From: Flavobacterium aquicola
GTDB taxonomy: Bacteria > Bacteroidota > Bacteroidia > Flavobacteriales > Flavobacteriaceae
Direction: 5' to 3'
Length of the DNA: 64,000 nt
Assembly: GCF_003385115.1 (NCBI RefSeq)
Contig: NZ_QUNI01000014.1
Coordinates: 1 to 64,000 of the forward strand
Shown: piece after piece, positions 8,169 through 18,100 of the stretch
How the letters are laid out: each line of letters opens with the position of its first letter
How positions within the stretch are numbered: position 1 is the first letter of the stretch
Translations under genes and position numbers: made by a program
Notes under the pieces: generated by a model
What the model saw: only the letters and a program-made list of their open reading frames with translations
Database searches by the model: none
What the model was told of the DNA's origin: nothing

Positions 8169-10117
8169 AAAAATATATTCTTACTCTCCTTTTTATTGCC
8201 GGATCTTTATTTGCCCAAGTTCCAAAATCGATGGATTCTGTGGTCGTTTTTCTGCAAACAAAACCTCAGGATACCACGTATGTTCTGGCTCTCAATCAGT
8301 ATGCTTTTTTATTGGTTCAGGAAGGAAAAATAGATGAGGCCAAAAAGATCATCGCCCAGATGGAAAAATTGTCGAAAAAATACAATTTCGGTAATGGTTT
8401 TTATAAGGTAGTGAATATGAAAGGTATCATTGAATACACCAATCAAAAGCCTCAAAAAGCGATGGATTACTTTTTGGAATGCAATAAAATAATTTTAAAA
8501 TATAAGCTTCCAAAAAAGATTTATCAAAATTCATTAAACAATATTGGCGTTGTTTATGAGCAGATGGGAGATAGAGAAAAGGCTACCGAATATTCGATAA
8601 AACTGATTAATTATCAGGAGAAAAATAAATTAAAACCTTTAAAACCGAGTCCTTACAGCCAGCTTGGAAATAATCTTAAGTTTTATAAAAAATACGATGA
8701 AGCCTTAGTGTACTTTAATAAAGCGCTTAAGATTGAAACAGATTTAAAGAATTTCTCCGGAATGGCCATTTGTGAAAACAATATTGGTAATTTATATGAT
8801 GATTTAAAGAAAAATAAAGAGGCAATCCTTCATTATGAGAAAGGTTTGGGTTATGCTGAAAAAGATAATTACAAACTTCTTCAAACCGATTTACTGACAA
8901 ATGCCGGCAGATTATATCAAAAGGAAAAGGATTATGCCAAAGCAGAAAAATATTTAAAAAAGTCTGAAGGAATTTCCAGAGAATTGGAAGCTACTCAATC
9001 GCTGAAAACGGTTTGTGGAAACTTGGGCGATTTGTATTTTATTCAAAAGAAATACGATCTATCCGAGAAATATTATCAGGAAGCGTTGGCTCTTGCCAAA
9101 GAAATCGAGGATCCGGAGTATTTATATATTGCACATGAAAATCTGGCTGATTTGTACGATGCCAAGGGAGATTACAAGAAGGCTTTTTATCACAAAAAGA
9201 ATGCCGATGTGTCCAAAGATTCAATTAATAAAATAGACATCGCAAAAAACACCGAAGACTTGCTTCGTAAATATGAAACGGGCAAAAAAGAACAGCAAAT
9301 TGCGATTAAAAACATTCAGATAAACAATGCCAATAAGCAAAAATGGTTTTTATTACTTGGAATATTTTTAGTGAGTATCATTGGAATCCTGATATTTTAT
9401 CAGAGTCGAAACCGTAAAAAATTGAATGACAAACTGCAGATTTTAAATGAAGAACTAGATAAAGCGAACAAAATAAAAACCCGTTTTTTCAGTATTTTAA
9501 ATCATGATTTGCGAAGTCCGGTGGCTAATTTGATTCATTTTCTGCATCTGCAAAAAGACAGCCCCGAATTACTGGACGAAGAAACCAAGAAACGTATGCA
9601 GAACAAAACCATTTCAGGAGCCGAAAATCTGCTTTGTTCCATGGAAGATATTTTATTGTGGAGTAAAGGCCAGATGGAAAATTTTAAGCCTCAGCCCAAA
9701 AATATTTCCGTAAACCAATTATTTGAAGATACCAAAAAAGTCTTTTCAGGATATCAAAATATCCAGTTTGAATATCATAATCCGGATAATATTGAAATTT
9801 TTACAGATGAAAACTACCTGAAAACGATTGTTCGAAATCTAACCAGCAATGCGATAAACGTTTTTACAACTACGCAAAACCCAACGATTGTCTGGAAAGC
9901 CTGGCAGGAAAACGGAAAATCATATTTATCCATTACAGATAATGGTCCAGGTGCAAGTCAGGAGCAATTTAAGGCACTGTATGATGAAACCGAGGTGGTC
10001 GGAATTAAATCTGGTTTAGGACTGCATCTCATTCGTGATTTGGCCAAAGCTATTTTCTGCGAAATTACAGTCGATTCAAAAATCAATGAAAAGACTACGT
10101 TCACATTACAATTATAG
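8165..10117 (+). CDS. TPR-containing sensor histidine kinase
   Basis: This 650-residue protein has a signal peptide (about 1-18), a periplasmic sensor region of several tetratricopeptide repeats (about 50-350; for example ALVYFNKALKIE and KYDLSEKYYQEAL), one transmembrane helix (about 393-412) and a short coiled coil. The kinase core has an H-box with His447 in LNHDLRSP. The ATPase domain has DNGPG at 592 and a GLGLHL G2 box near 618. It overlaps the response regulator and presumably phosphorylates Asp56. TPR-sensor kinases paired with LytTR regulators are common in Bacteroidota. The signal is unknown. Confidence 0.9.
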   Translation: MKKYILTLLFIAGSLFAQVPKSMDSVVVFLQTKPQDTTYVLALNQYAFLLVQEGKIDEAKKIIAQMEKLSKKYNFGNGFYKVVNMKGIIEYTNQKPQKAMDYFLECNKIILKYKLPKKIYQNSLNNIGVVYEQMGDREKATEYSIKLINYQEKNKLKPLKPSPYSQLGNNLKFYKKYDEALVYFNKALKIETDLKNFSGMAICENNIGNLYDDLKKNKEAILHYEKGLGYAEKDNYKLLQTDLLTNAGRLYQKEKDYAKAEKYLKKSEGISRELEATQSLKTVCGNLGDLYFIQKKYDLSEKYYQEALALAKEIEDPEYLYIAHENLADLYDAKGDYKKAFYHKKNADVSKDSINKIDIAKNTEDLLRKYETGKKEQQIAIKNIQINNANKQKWFLLLGIFLVSIIGILIFYQSRNRKKLNDKLQILNEELDKANKIKTRFFSILNHDLRSPVANLIHFLHLQKDSPELLDEETKKRMQNKTISGAENLLCSMEDILLWSKGQMENFKPQPKNISVNQLFEDTKKVFSGYQNIQFEYHNPDNIEIFTDENYLKTIVRNLTSNAINVFTTTQNPTIVWKAWQENGKSYLSITDNGPGASQEQFKALYDETEVVGIKSGLGLHLIRDLAKAIFCEITVDSKINEKTTFTLQL

Positions 10118-10120
10118 CAC

Positions 10121-10154
10121 AAAAAAAAGGCCTGACTTTCGCCAGACCTTTTTT
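10121..10154. terminator. Bidirectional terminator between kinase and thioredoxin genes
   Basis: An A-run, the stem AGGcCTG...CAGaCCT and a T-run serve both converging genes. Confidence 0.75.
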
Positions 10155-10171
10155 GTTTACTTCAGTTTAGA

Positions 10172-10489
10172 TTACAATAAAGCATCTAAACTATCTGCAT
10201 ACGTTTGTTTTGGAGCTACTCCAACTTGTTTTCCAACTACTTCTCCATTATGGAAAACTAATACTGTTGGAATATTTCTAACACCATATTTTGCAGCAAA
10301 TTCCTGGTTTGCATCTACATCAACTTTCCCTACAACAACTTTCCCTTCGTACTCGCTGCTTAGTTCGTCAATGATTGGTCCAACCATTCTACAAGGCCCG
10401 CACCATGCTGCCCAAAAATCTACCATTACCGGTTTATCTGATTTCAAAACTACTTCATCAAAAGTAGCATCTGTTATTGCTAATGCCAT
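10172..10489 (-). CDS. trxA: Thioredoxin
   Basis: This 105-residue cytoplasmic protein has the standard thioredoxin fold and active site WCGPC (Cys30, Cys33), preceded by VMVDFWAA. The cis-proline lies in RNIPTVLVF. It reduces protein disulfides using electrons from thioredoxin reductase. The length is typical and there is no signal peptide. A TAnnTTTG element lies at 10537-10544 and the gene is alone in its transcription unit, convergent with the histidine kinase. Confidence 0.95.
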   Translation of the reverse strand: MALAITDATFDEVVLKSDKPVMVDFWAAWCGPCRMVGPIIDELSSEYEGKVVVGKVDVDANQEFAAKYGVRNIPTVLVFHNGEVVGKQVGVAPKQTYADSLDALL

Positions 10490-10536
10490 ACTATTTTTTA
10501 TTAAATGTTTAAATGCTTATTCTTAAAACTAGAGTA

Positions 10537-10544
10537 CAAATTTA
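10537..10544 (-). promoter_or_regulatory. -7 promoter element (TAaaTTTG) of trxA
   Basis: CAAATTTA on the plus strand is TAAATTTG on the minus strand, 47 bp upstream of the trxA ATG. Confidence 0.55.
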
Positions 10545-10626
10545 GAAATTAAAAACCAACCAAACGTCATTCCCAAATTAGTTTTCGCTATAAATGTATT
10601 GCTAATTACTATTTTCAAAAAAGTTC

Positions 10627-10713
10627 AGGAGCTTATTCCTGCTGTCCGCTGTATCTTTCCTGCGGAACCCCCGCAGGAAAGGATGCCGCTTCCATCAGGG
10701 CTAGGGCATTTGT
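10627..10713 (-). repeat. Hairpin repeat family 1, copy B
   Basis: On the minus strand it reads AAATGCCCTAGCCCTGATGG, then an 11-bp perfect stem CTTTCCTGCGG/CCGCAGGAAAG with loop GGGTT, then GATACAGCGGACAGCAGG and AAGCTCCT. An unpaired C precedes the stem, as in copies A, C and D. The stem sequence shares nothing with the other copies. The longest open frame across it is not credible as a gene. Confidence 0.8.
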
Positions 10714-10732
10714 GCTCTCAACAAATTTATTC

Positions 10733-10762
10733 CAAAAAAAAGACCCTCTTTTCAGAAGGTCT
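10733..10762 (-). terminator. Terminator of the outer-membrane barrel gene
   Basis: AGACC...GGTCT stem is followed on the minus strand by a T-run of about eight, 25 bp beyond the stop codon. Confidence 0.7.
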
Positions 10763-10786
10763 TCAATATACTTCAGCCAAATTCGA

Positions 10787-11752
10787 TTAAAGACTGTATT
10801 TCAATCCGAAAGTGAAACCTAAACCACTGATTCCAACATAAGAACTGATATCGTTCATTGCATCATTAGGTCTTGTTGTATCGGTAGAAATATTAGCAGT
10901 AGTTGTATTAGGGTTAAACAAATAGTGATTTGAACCGCTGTTTAGCTGCTCTACATAATCTACGTGACTTGCTGAATAAGACGCATCCGGACGAAATGAT
11001 GTAGGAACATTCAATTTATCAACACCATTCTCTGTATATTCTTTTGTTTCTTTTGATTTTCCGTGTACAGTAAAATTACGGTATTCAATCTCAGCAAAAA
11101 GAGAAATGTTTTTACCTACTTTGTATGAAGTTCCCAGAGCAGCCATAAAACCCACAGTTGGATTTGGCAATACTACATCTTTTGCATAAGCATTTACAGC
11201 TCCGGCAGGTGTTGTGTAAGTTCTTTTTGTTTCAATAGTCAAATCTCCTACAACAGGAACAATAACCCCTACTTTAGTGTAAGGCTCAAATCCTTTAGTT
11301 TCACCAAGAAATAAAACAACGGCAGGAGCTAAATCAAAAGCAGTGATTTTGCCTTCAGCAGTACCAGTTGCAAAAATTGGACCTGGAGCAACCAATCTAT
11401 TTACAGTCTCAACCATAGTTTTGCTTTTGCTGGTAAAATAATTAAATCCCATCTCAACACCTAAGCGTGGTGAAAAACGGTATCCTACATTTAAACCTGT
11501 ACGAAACCCTTCTCCAAAAGAACCATGATTTGTCTCTCTGCTAATTAAAGTAGTCCCATTTGCAGCATATACATCTGTGTTTGGCAATGCACCCGAAACA
11601 ATTGGAAATTCAGTAGCCGCAGTCTGCATAAAATATGAACCTCCCAATTTAAAATACCAAGTTTCTGGCTTGTTGTCTGCAGTGGTGGTTGTTTGTCCTG
11701 CCACAGTCATAGCAGAAACTAATAATCCTAATAAAAATAATTTTGTTTTCAT
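10787..11752 (-). CDS. Outer membrane beta-barrel protein
   Basis: This 321-residue exported protein has a signal peptide ending near VAGQ. Alternating amphipathic strands follow (WYFKLGGSYFM, GLNVGYRFSPRLGVEMGFNYF, GTSYKVGKNISLFAEIEYRNF) and it ends in the aromatic/hydrophobic GFTFGLKYSL, as outer-membrane barrels do. The barrel class is clear, but ligand or role is not. The ATG at 11752 was chosen because a TTG eight codons upstream falls in the -7 element. It is monocistronic with its own terminator. Confidence 0.8.
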   Translation of the reverse strand: MKTKLFLLGLLVSAMTVAGQTTTTADNKPETWYFKLGGSYFMQTAATEFPIVSGALPNTDVYAANGTTLISRETNHGSFGEGFRTGLNVGYRFSPRLGVEMGFNYFTSKSKTMVETVNRLVAPGPIFATGTAEGKITAFDLAPAVVLFLGETKGFEPYTKVGVIVPVVGDLTIETKRTYTTPAGAVNAYAKDVVLPNPTVGFMAALGTSYKVGKNISLFAEIEYRNFTVHGKSKETKEYTENGVDKLNVPTSFRPDASYSASHVDYVEQLNSGSNHYLFNPNTTTANISTDTTRPNDAMNDISSYVGISGLGFTFGLKYSL

Positions 11753-11773
11753 CTTCGAAAATTTAAATTTCGA

Positions 11774-11781
11774 CAAAATTA
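11774..11781 (-). promoter_or_regulatory. -7 promoter element (TAatTTTG) of the barrel gene
   Basis: CAAAATTA on the plus strand lies 21 bp upstream of the ATG at 11752. Confidence 0.6.
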
Positions 11782-12084
11782 TATTTTATACCTTTTCCTA
11801 AAACGACACCTCATCGAATAACATATAATACCCAATTTACCTTAAATACATTGTGTAACATCATGTTATCTTGTTAAAAAGGTAATAATTATTAACAAAT
11901 ATTACAAAAATTACTTAACAATAAATTGAATACAATTACAGTTTAATCTTTCAAATTATTAAAAAACACGTCTTTAATCGTAGATTTTTCTCAATTAACT
12001 GATAATTGCATAGTTATTTACAATTTCTTCAGATTTTATGTTTTCAGAACAAAATTTCATCGATTAATAATTATCTTTATTCCA
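11782..12084. other. Intergenic, AT-rich, no gene seen
   Basis: About 300 bp of A/T-rich DNA with stop codons in all frames and no RNA-like fold that I can see. It probably holds only upstream control sequence of the barrel gene. Confidence 0.5.
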
Positions 12085-12087
12085 TAA

Positions 12088-12121
12088 AAAAATCCCAATA
12101 TCAAAAAGATAATTGGGATTT
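12088..12121 (-). terminator. Terminator of the prolyl isomerase gene
   Basis: Stem AAATCCCAAT/ATTGGGATTT with an internal loop is followed on the minus strand by a T-run. Confidence 0.75.
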
Positions 12122-12144
12122 AGTATTTCTAATAATATAGCTTA

Positions 12145-13077
12145 TTACTTAACGTCCATTAATTCTACGTCAAAAATCAAGATAGCATTTGGAGGAATAA
12201 CCCCGCCTGCTCCTGCTGGTCCGTATCCTAAATCAGATGGGATTACAAAGCGGGCTTTATCTCCCACTTGCAGCAAAGCTATACCTTCGTCCCATCCTTC
12301 AATAACATTTCCTCTTCCTAATGGAAATTCGATTGGTTTTTTTCTTGGATAAGAAGAATCAAAAACTTTTCCATCAGGTAATTGTCCTGTGTAATGTACT
12401 GAAACTGTTTTACCGTTTTCAGCTTTTTTACCAGAACCTCTTTGGATAAACTGGTAACGCAGACCGCTTTCCGTTTTTTCAAATCCAGCAGCTAATTCTT
12501 CCATTTTTGCTTCAGATTCTGCTTTTGCAGCGGCTTCTCTTTTCATGCGGGCTCCTTTTAAACCAATAAAAGCCTCAATTGCATTCCATTTTTCAGCTTC
12601 TTCACCTACTCTGACAATTTCTACTGAATCTAGCGAATCACCTTGCGCAACTGCATCAACTACATCTTGTCCTTCTACTACATGGCCAAAAACAGTATGC
12701 TTGTTGTCTAACCAAGAAGTTGGAACGTGAGTGATGTAAAATTGAGAACCATTAGAACCCGGACCAGAATTAGCCATTGCTAAAACTCCTGGTTTATCAT
12801 GTTTCAAAGATGGGTGAAACTCATCATCAAATTTATAACCTGGATCTCCAGTACCAGTTCCTTTTGGACATCCTCCCTGAATCATAAAATCAGGAATCAC
12901 TCTATGAAAATTCAATCCGTCATAGAATTTTTGTCCTTGAGGTTTTACTTTGTTTTCCATATTTCCTTCTGCAAGAGCAACAAAGTTACCTACAGTACCA
13001 GGAGTCAAATCGTGTGTTAATTTTACTAAAATCGATCCTTTTGCGGTGTTGAATTTAGCGTATATTCCGTTTTCCAT
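12145..13077 (-). CDS. Cyclophilin-FKBP fusion peptidyl-prolyl isomerase
   Basis: This 310-residue protein fuses two unrelated prolyl isomerases. Residues 1 to about 160 are a cyclophilin, with NFHRVIPDFMIQGG, GSNGSQFYITH and HTVFGHVVEG. A Glu/Ala/Lys-rich helical linker follows. Residues about 205-310 are an FKBP domain, with VSVHYTGQLPDGKVFDSSY, GWDEGIALLQVGDKA and GYGPAGAGGVIPPNA. Both active-site cores look intact. No signal peptide is visible, so it should act in the cytoplasm as a folding catalyst. Dual-family immunophilins of this order are known from Flavobacterium relatives. It is monocistronic, with a -7 element at 13101-13108. Confidence 0.93.
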   Translation of the reverse strand: MENGIYAKFNTAKGSILVKLTHDLTPGTVGNFVALAEGNMENKVKPQGQKFYDGLNFHRVIPDFMIQGGCPKGTGTGDPGYKFDDEFHPSLKHDKPGVLAMANSGPGSNGSQFYITHVPTSWLDNKHTVFGHVVEGQDVVDAVAQGDSLDSVEIVRVGEEAEKWNAIEAFIGLKGARMKREAAAKAESEAKMEELAAGFEKTESGLRYQFIQRGSGKKAENGKTVSVHYTGQLPDGKVFDSSYPRKKPIEFPLGRGNVIEGWDEGIALLQVGDKARFVIPSDLGYGPAGAGGVIPPNAILIFDVELMDVK

Positions 13078-13100
13078 TGTGTTTATTTTTTGTTGAGGCG

Positions 13101-13108
13101 CAAATTTA
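13101..13108 (-). promoter_or_regulatory. -7 promoter element (TAaaTTTG) of the isomerase gene
   Basis: CAAATTTA on the plus strand is TAAATTTG on the minus strand, 23 bp upstream of the ATG. Confidence 0.6.
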
Positions 13109-13136
13109 CAAATTAATTCAATAGTAATCTGCCTTT

Positions 13137-14303
13137 CTATTTTTTAGAATTGGGTTTATAAGTAAGTCTGTAAACTAATAATGATAATAATGCCAAAACA
13201 GCACAGCCGATTGTGACGGCATGCCACCCTCCCAATTTCCACAATAATAACCCGTAAGCAGAGCCCGCAGCCGTTCCTAGAAAACTAAACGACATAAACA
13301 CGGTATTTAATCTGTTTCTGGCTTCTGGCAAAAGTGAATACACACGGGTTTGATTTGAAATATGGACACCTTGAATTCCGATATCCATGACAATTATTCC
13401 GATGATTATTCCAATTACATTTTCTCCAGAAAAGTAGTAGACGATAAAACTGATTAAAAGCAATAGACAGCCGTAGCCTACGGCGATTCGAGAGTTCTCT
13501 TTATCTCCTAGCCTTCCTACTATTGGTGCTGCTAAAGCTCCTGAAGCACCAACGATTCCAAAAAGTCCAATAGTAGCACTATTAAAATGAAACGGTTTAT
13601 CCGAAAGCAGCAAAACCATCGTTGTCCAAAAAGCACCAAACTGCGCAAAAGAAAACACATTAATTAAAGTCGCTTCCCGCAAAATAGGCTGTGTTTTTAT
13701 CAGCGTAAAAAGCGATTGAATTAATTGTCCATATGAACCCTGAAATTGCGGTTTATTTACAGGAAATTTATTTTTAATAACAAAAAATATCACTAGACAA
13801 ATTCCGGCAGCAATCCAAAACATCGATCTCCAACCAAAAAGCTGACCTATAAAGCCACTTAAAGTTCTGGAAAGTAAAATACCTATCAGCAGTCCGCTCA
13901 TAATAGTTCCCACTACTTTCCCGCGTTGTTCCGGTGCGCTTAAAGAAGCTGCCAAAGGCAAAATAAGCTGTGGCACAATTGACGTGATTCCAATAAGCAG
14001 GGACGCAATCTGCAGAATAAAGAAACTTTTTGCTAAAGCTGCAATAATTAAAGCAACCACTGATGCAAAAGTAGTTATCATAATTTGCTTTTTACGTTCG
14101 ATTTTATCGCCAAGAGGCACCATAAAAAACAACCCTATAGCATATCCAGCCTGAGTTAAATATGTAATCGTTCCAGCATTAGCTTCAGGAATTTTAAATT
14201 CGCTCGCAATTAAAATAATTAAAGGCTGACAGTAATACAGATTGGCAACTATAAGGCCAGTACAGGCCGCCATAAATAAGACATTTGTTTTAGATAAATT
14301 CAT
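13137..14303 (-). CDS. MFS transporter
   Basis: This 388-residue inner-membrane protein has about 12 hydrophobic helices. The loop after helix 2 has the MFS signature GDKIERKKQIM (about 64-74) and helix 1 has ANLYYCQPL, both typical of drug or sugar efflux type major facilitator proteins. The substrate is unknown. It lies 39 bp downstream of the KdgF-like cupin gene in transcription order. The cupin's activity on unsaturated uronates suggests a possible sugar-acid link, but an AT-rich -7 element at 14308-14315 suggests its own promoter. Confidence 0.85.
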   Translation of the reverse strand: MNLSKTNVLFMAACTGLIVANLYYCQPLIILIASEFKIPEANAGTITYLTQAGYAIGLFFMVPLGDKIERKKQIMITTFASVVALIIAALAKSFFILQIASLLIGITSIVPQLILPLAASLSAPEQRGKVVGTIMSGLLIGILLSRTLSGFIGQLFGWRSMFWIAAGICLVIFFVIKNKFPVNKPQFQGSYGQLIQSLFTLIKTQPILREATLINVFSFAQFGAFWTTMVLLLSDKPFHFNSATIGLFGIVGASGALAAPIVGRLGDKENSRIAVGYGCLLLLISFIVYYFSGENVIGIIIGIIVMDIGIQGVHISNQTRVYSLLPEARNRLNTVFMSFSFLGTAAGSAYGLLLWKLGGWHAVTIGCAVLALLSLLVYRLTYKPNSKK

Positions 14304-14307
14304 GTTG

Positions 14308-14315
14308 CAAAAATA
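14308..14315 (-). promoter_or_regulatory. -7 promoter element (TAttTTTG) close to the MFS start
   Basis: CAAAAATA on the plus strand is TATTTTTG on the minus strand. It ends 4 bp before the ATG at 14303, so the transcript would be almost leaderless. Confidence 0.45.
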
Positions 14316-14342
14316 GTATTCTAATTTCGACCCAATCTTTAA

Positions 14343-14690
14343 TTATTTCATAAAATCCTCTCGAATCGGGCTAAAAACATCAATCAGTAAACCATCTTCC
14401 AGACAAAGCACACCGTGAATGGCGTGAGGCGGAATATAAAAGCAATCGCCTTCTTTCATCACTTTGGTTACGCCATTGATAGTCACTTCAAATACTCCCT
14501 TGGCAACATTCGTCACTTGCGAATGATAATGTTCATGCAGTGTTCCGATAGCTTCTTTTTCGAAAAGTACATTTACCATCATAATGGTATCGTCATAACC
14601 CATTATTTTTCGTTTTATGCCGTTGCCAACAACTTCCCACTCGAATTCATCATCTTTTATAAATTCCCTGCTTGCTCCAAAACTCTGCAT
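14343..14690 (-). CDS. Cupin domain protein, KdgF-like
   Basis: This 115-residue single cupin has metal-binding motif 1 around LHEHYHSQ (His57, His59, Gln63) and a second motif with GDCFYIPPHAIH. The ending DVFSPIREDFMK is typical of KdgF proteins, which linearise 4,5-unsaturated galacturonate or alginate monosaccharides in polysaccharide breakdown. No other polysaccharide-utilisation genes are adjacent except possibly the MFS transporter downstream. The family is solid; the exact reaction is inferred. Confidence 0.75.
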   Translation of the reverse strand: MQSFGASREFIKDDEFEWEVVGNGIKRKIMGYDDTIMMVNVLFEKEAIGTLHEHYHSQVTNVAKGVFEVTINGVTKVMKEGDCFYIPPHAIHGVLCLEDGLLIDVFSPIREDFMK

Positions 14691-14847
14691 ATTACCTTTG
14701 ATTTTATAGTTAGTTTTGATTTAAAATCATATTCTTAATCTTTTTATGCAAAAATAACTCATTGATTTCAATTCAAACAACAGCAAATTATTTAATTGAA
14801 ATCAATGAGTTATCCCGTAATAGCTAAAAACTTTTAACTGCTAAAAA

Positions 14848-15018
14848 CTACAAAGTTAATTGCTCATCAATAAGACGCGTTAAATCCTGCTCTGAAGAGC
14901 CAAATGCGATTACGTTTCCATTTTTATCAATTAAAATTTTAGTTGGAATTCCTTCTATTTTATATTTTGTAGTAACTGCATCATCAAAATCGAAAACTAC
15001 GATAAAGGTATATTCCTC
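14848..15018 (-). pseudogene. Remnant of a thioredoxin-like (TlpA/AhpC-TSA type) gene
   Basis: The minus strand reads EEYTFIVVFDFDDAV, then KYKIEGIPTKILIDKNGNVI and a C-terminal LIDEQLTL followed by TAG. This is the C-terminal part of a thioredoxin-like protein, including the cis-Pro (GIPT). In-frame stop TGA lies directly before it. No CxxC half, signal peptide or start is found in the 90 bp before dnaE. It is an eroded or truncated gene, shorter than any usable member of the family. Confidence 0.75.
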
Positions 15019-15109
15019 TCACCATTGTTTTTTGTGCATTACTATTTAAAAACATAGTGTTAGAATGAGAAAGCTTTCTTGAAATTCTTAAAATTTCAGT
15101 TACTAAAAA

Positions 15110-18100
15110 TTAATTCAGCTTGAAATTAATCTGCATTTTCTCCAATTCGAATAACAGCTCATTCGAAATCTGAATTTTCAGTTTTCGGCTTGGCATAGCC
15201 ACTTTGGTGACTACTTTTATTTCTTCTACTTCGGTGACTTGCTTCACTTCTGCTACTTCAACAGCTTCTTCATTTTCATCCACGAATGCTTCTTCGTCTG
15301 CTTCAAATTCGGGAGTTGTTTCGACAATCCGTTTTATTTTTTCGAGTTCCATAATTTCAAAAGAAACCATATTATCTCCTTTATACTCTTGAAAAAGACG
15401 ATTTAGTTTATGAATAAATTCAGCTTCAATGTCTCTTATATTCAAAAGAAGAATGAGCTTTTTGGCAAAAGTGCTCAACACATCCTGTAGATATTGCACT
15501 AGAACAAACTGCATTCTAGGTTCTGTTTTTTTACCAGTTTCCTGATTTACCCAGCCTTCCTTGATTAAAACTTTCATGAAGGTGAAATTATTTTGAATAA
15601 AGAAATGCCTGAATTTCAAATAATCTTCTCCAAAAATTTTGAACTCGTAACTTTCATCATAACCTTCCAAAACGAAAGTTCCCCAGCCTTTTCCGTTCTT
15701 CGCGACACGGTGCTGGACATTGGTAATAATGCCGCCAAAAGTCAGGTTCTTACCTACATATTGTTCCATATTTTTCAAAGCTTCGAGCTTGGCATTGCAG
15801 AAATATTTCATTTCGAATTTGTAATCATCCAACGGATGTCCAGAAATATAAATCCCTACTACATCTTTTTCTTTGGCTAGCTTTTCCATCGTGCTCCAAT
15901 CTTCGCACGGAGGCACGACAGGTTCGGCTATCTGTACATCACTGCTTTCTCCAAACAAACTCACTTGCGAGGAATTTTCGTTTTCCTGATATTTAGAACC
16001 ATAACGAATGGCTTTTTCGTAAAAAGTAATTCCGTCACCATCATCGTGGAAATATTGTGCTCTGTGTGTGTCTGTAAAACAATCGAAACCTCCTGCCAAG
16101 GCTAGATTTTCAATCGCTTTTTTATTGGCAGCACGCAAATCAATACGTTTTGCCAAATCAAAAATCGACTTGTATTCTCCGTCTTTTCTGCTTTCGACAA
16201 TTGTCGCAACCGCTCCAGAACCTACTCCTTTAATCGCTCCCATCCCGAAACGAACCGCATAATCATCATTTACTGTAAATTTATAATACGACTCGTTCAC
16301 ACAAGGTCCTAAAACCTGAAGCCCCATACGCTTACATTCTTCCATGAAAAACGACACTTGCTTGATATCGTTCATGTTATTCGAAAGTACCGCTGCCATA
16401 TATTCAGCAGGATAATGCGCTTTTAGATAAGCTGTTTGGTACGCAATCCAAGCATAACAGGTAGAGTGCGATTTATTAAAGGCGTAACTCGCAAAGGCTT
16501 CCCAGTCTTTCCAGATTTTCTCCAGAACTTTGGCATCATGCCCTTTTGCCGAAGCCTGCTCGACAAATTTTGGTTTCATTTTATCTAGAACGTCCTTTTG
16601 TTTTTTACCCATCGCTTTACGCAAAACGTCGGCTTCACCTTTTGTAAATCCTGCCAGCGACTGGGACAAAAGCATTACCTGCTCTTGGTAAACGGTAATT
16701 CCATAGGTTTCTCCTAAATATTCTTCACAGGCATCAAGATCGTATTTGATTTCTTCCTCGCCATTTTTTCTGCGAACAAAAGAAGGAATATATTCCAAAG
16801 GTCCTGGACGATACAAAGCATTCATCGCAATTAAATCTCCGAAAACAGTGGGTTTCAATTCCTTCATGTATTTCTGCATTCCGGGTGACTCGTATTGGAA
16901 AATTCCAACAGTTTCACCTCTTTGGAACAGCTCATACGTTTTTATATCATCAATTGGAAAAGTATCTGGGTCGAGGTCAATGTTACTGCGGTATTTGACT
17001 AACTTAACAGTGTCCTTTATCAAAGTAAGGGTCTTCAGACCCAAGAAATCCATTTTTAGCAGTCCTGCACTTTCGGCAACCGAGTTATCAAACTGCGTTA
17101 CATATAAATCGGAATCTTTGGCGGTGGTAACAGGTACATAATTGGTGATATCCGAAGGCGTGATAATCACCCCGCAGGCATGAATACCTGTATTTCGCAT
17201 CGAACCTTCCAGAATTTTTGCCTGTTGAATAGTTTCTCCAGCCAAATCATCTTCATTGGCAATGGAAATTAATTCTTTTACAAGTTCAAATTCATCAGCT
17301 CCTTTTAGTGCTTTTTTAACCTCATCTTCTGATTCCGAAAGGAAACGCGCCAGATTCCATTTACCTGGCATCATAGCAGGAATCAACTTGGCTATTCTAT
17401 CCGCTTCAAACAACGGCAGATCCAGTACACGTGCTGTATCACGAATAGCCGATTTCGTTGCCATTTTACCATAAGTGATAATCTGCGCCACCTGGTTGGC
17501 TCCGTATTTATTGATTACATAATCCATTACACGACCACGACCCTCGTCATCAAAATCGATATCAATATCGGGCATGGACACACGATCCGGATTCAAGAAA
17601 CGCTCAAAAAGCAGATCGTACATAATGGGGTCAATATTGGTAATGCCCAAACAATACGCCACTGCTGAACCCGCAGCCGATCCACGTCCAGGCCCTACCG
17701 AAACATCCATTTTTCGGGCTTCGGCGATGAAATCCTGAACAATCAAAAAGTAACCTGGATATCCAGAATTTGAAATCGTCAACAACTCAAAATCCAGACG
17801 TTCCTGAATCGATTCTGTAATTTCTCCGTATCTTTTTCTGGCACCTACCATCGTCAATTCCCTCAAATAGGCATTTTCACCGCGAACACCATTGTCCTTT
17901 TCATCTTCGGGATCAATAAATTCTTCGGGAATATCATATTTTGGAAGCAATACATCACGATAGAGCGAGTAAATTTCGACCTTATCTACAATTTCCTGAA
18001 TGTTTATAATCGCTTCAGGCAAATCGGCAAAGAGTTTTTTCATCTCCTCTTCCGACTTGTAATAGTACTCCTGATTTGGCAGTCCGTAACGGTACCCTCG

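Noticed and set aside
10035..10526. 163-residue plus-strand frame over trxA
   Set aside because: It is the reverse-frame shadow of the histidine kinase end and thioredoxin, whose motifs are clear on their own strands.
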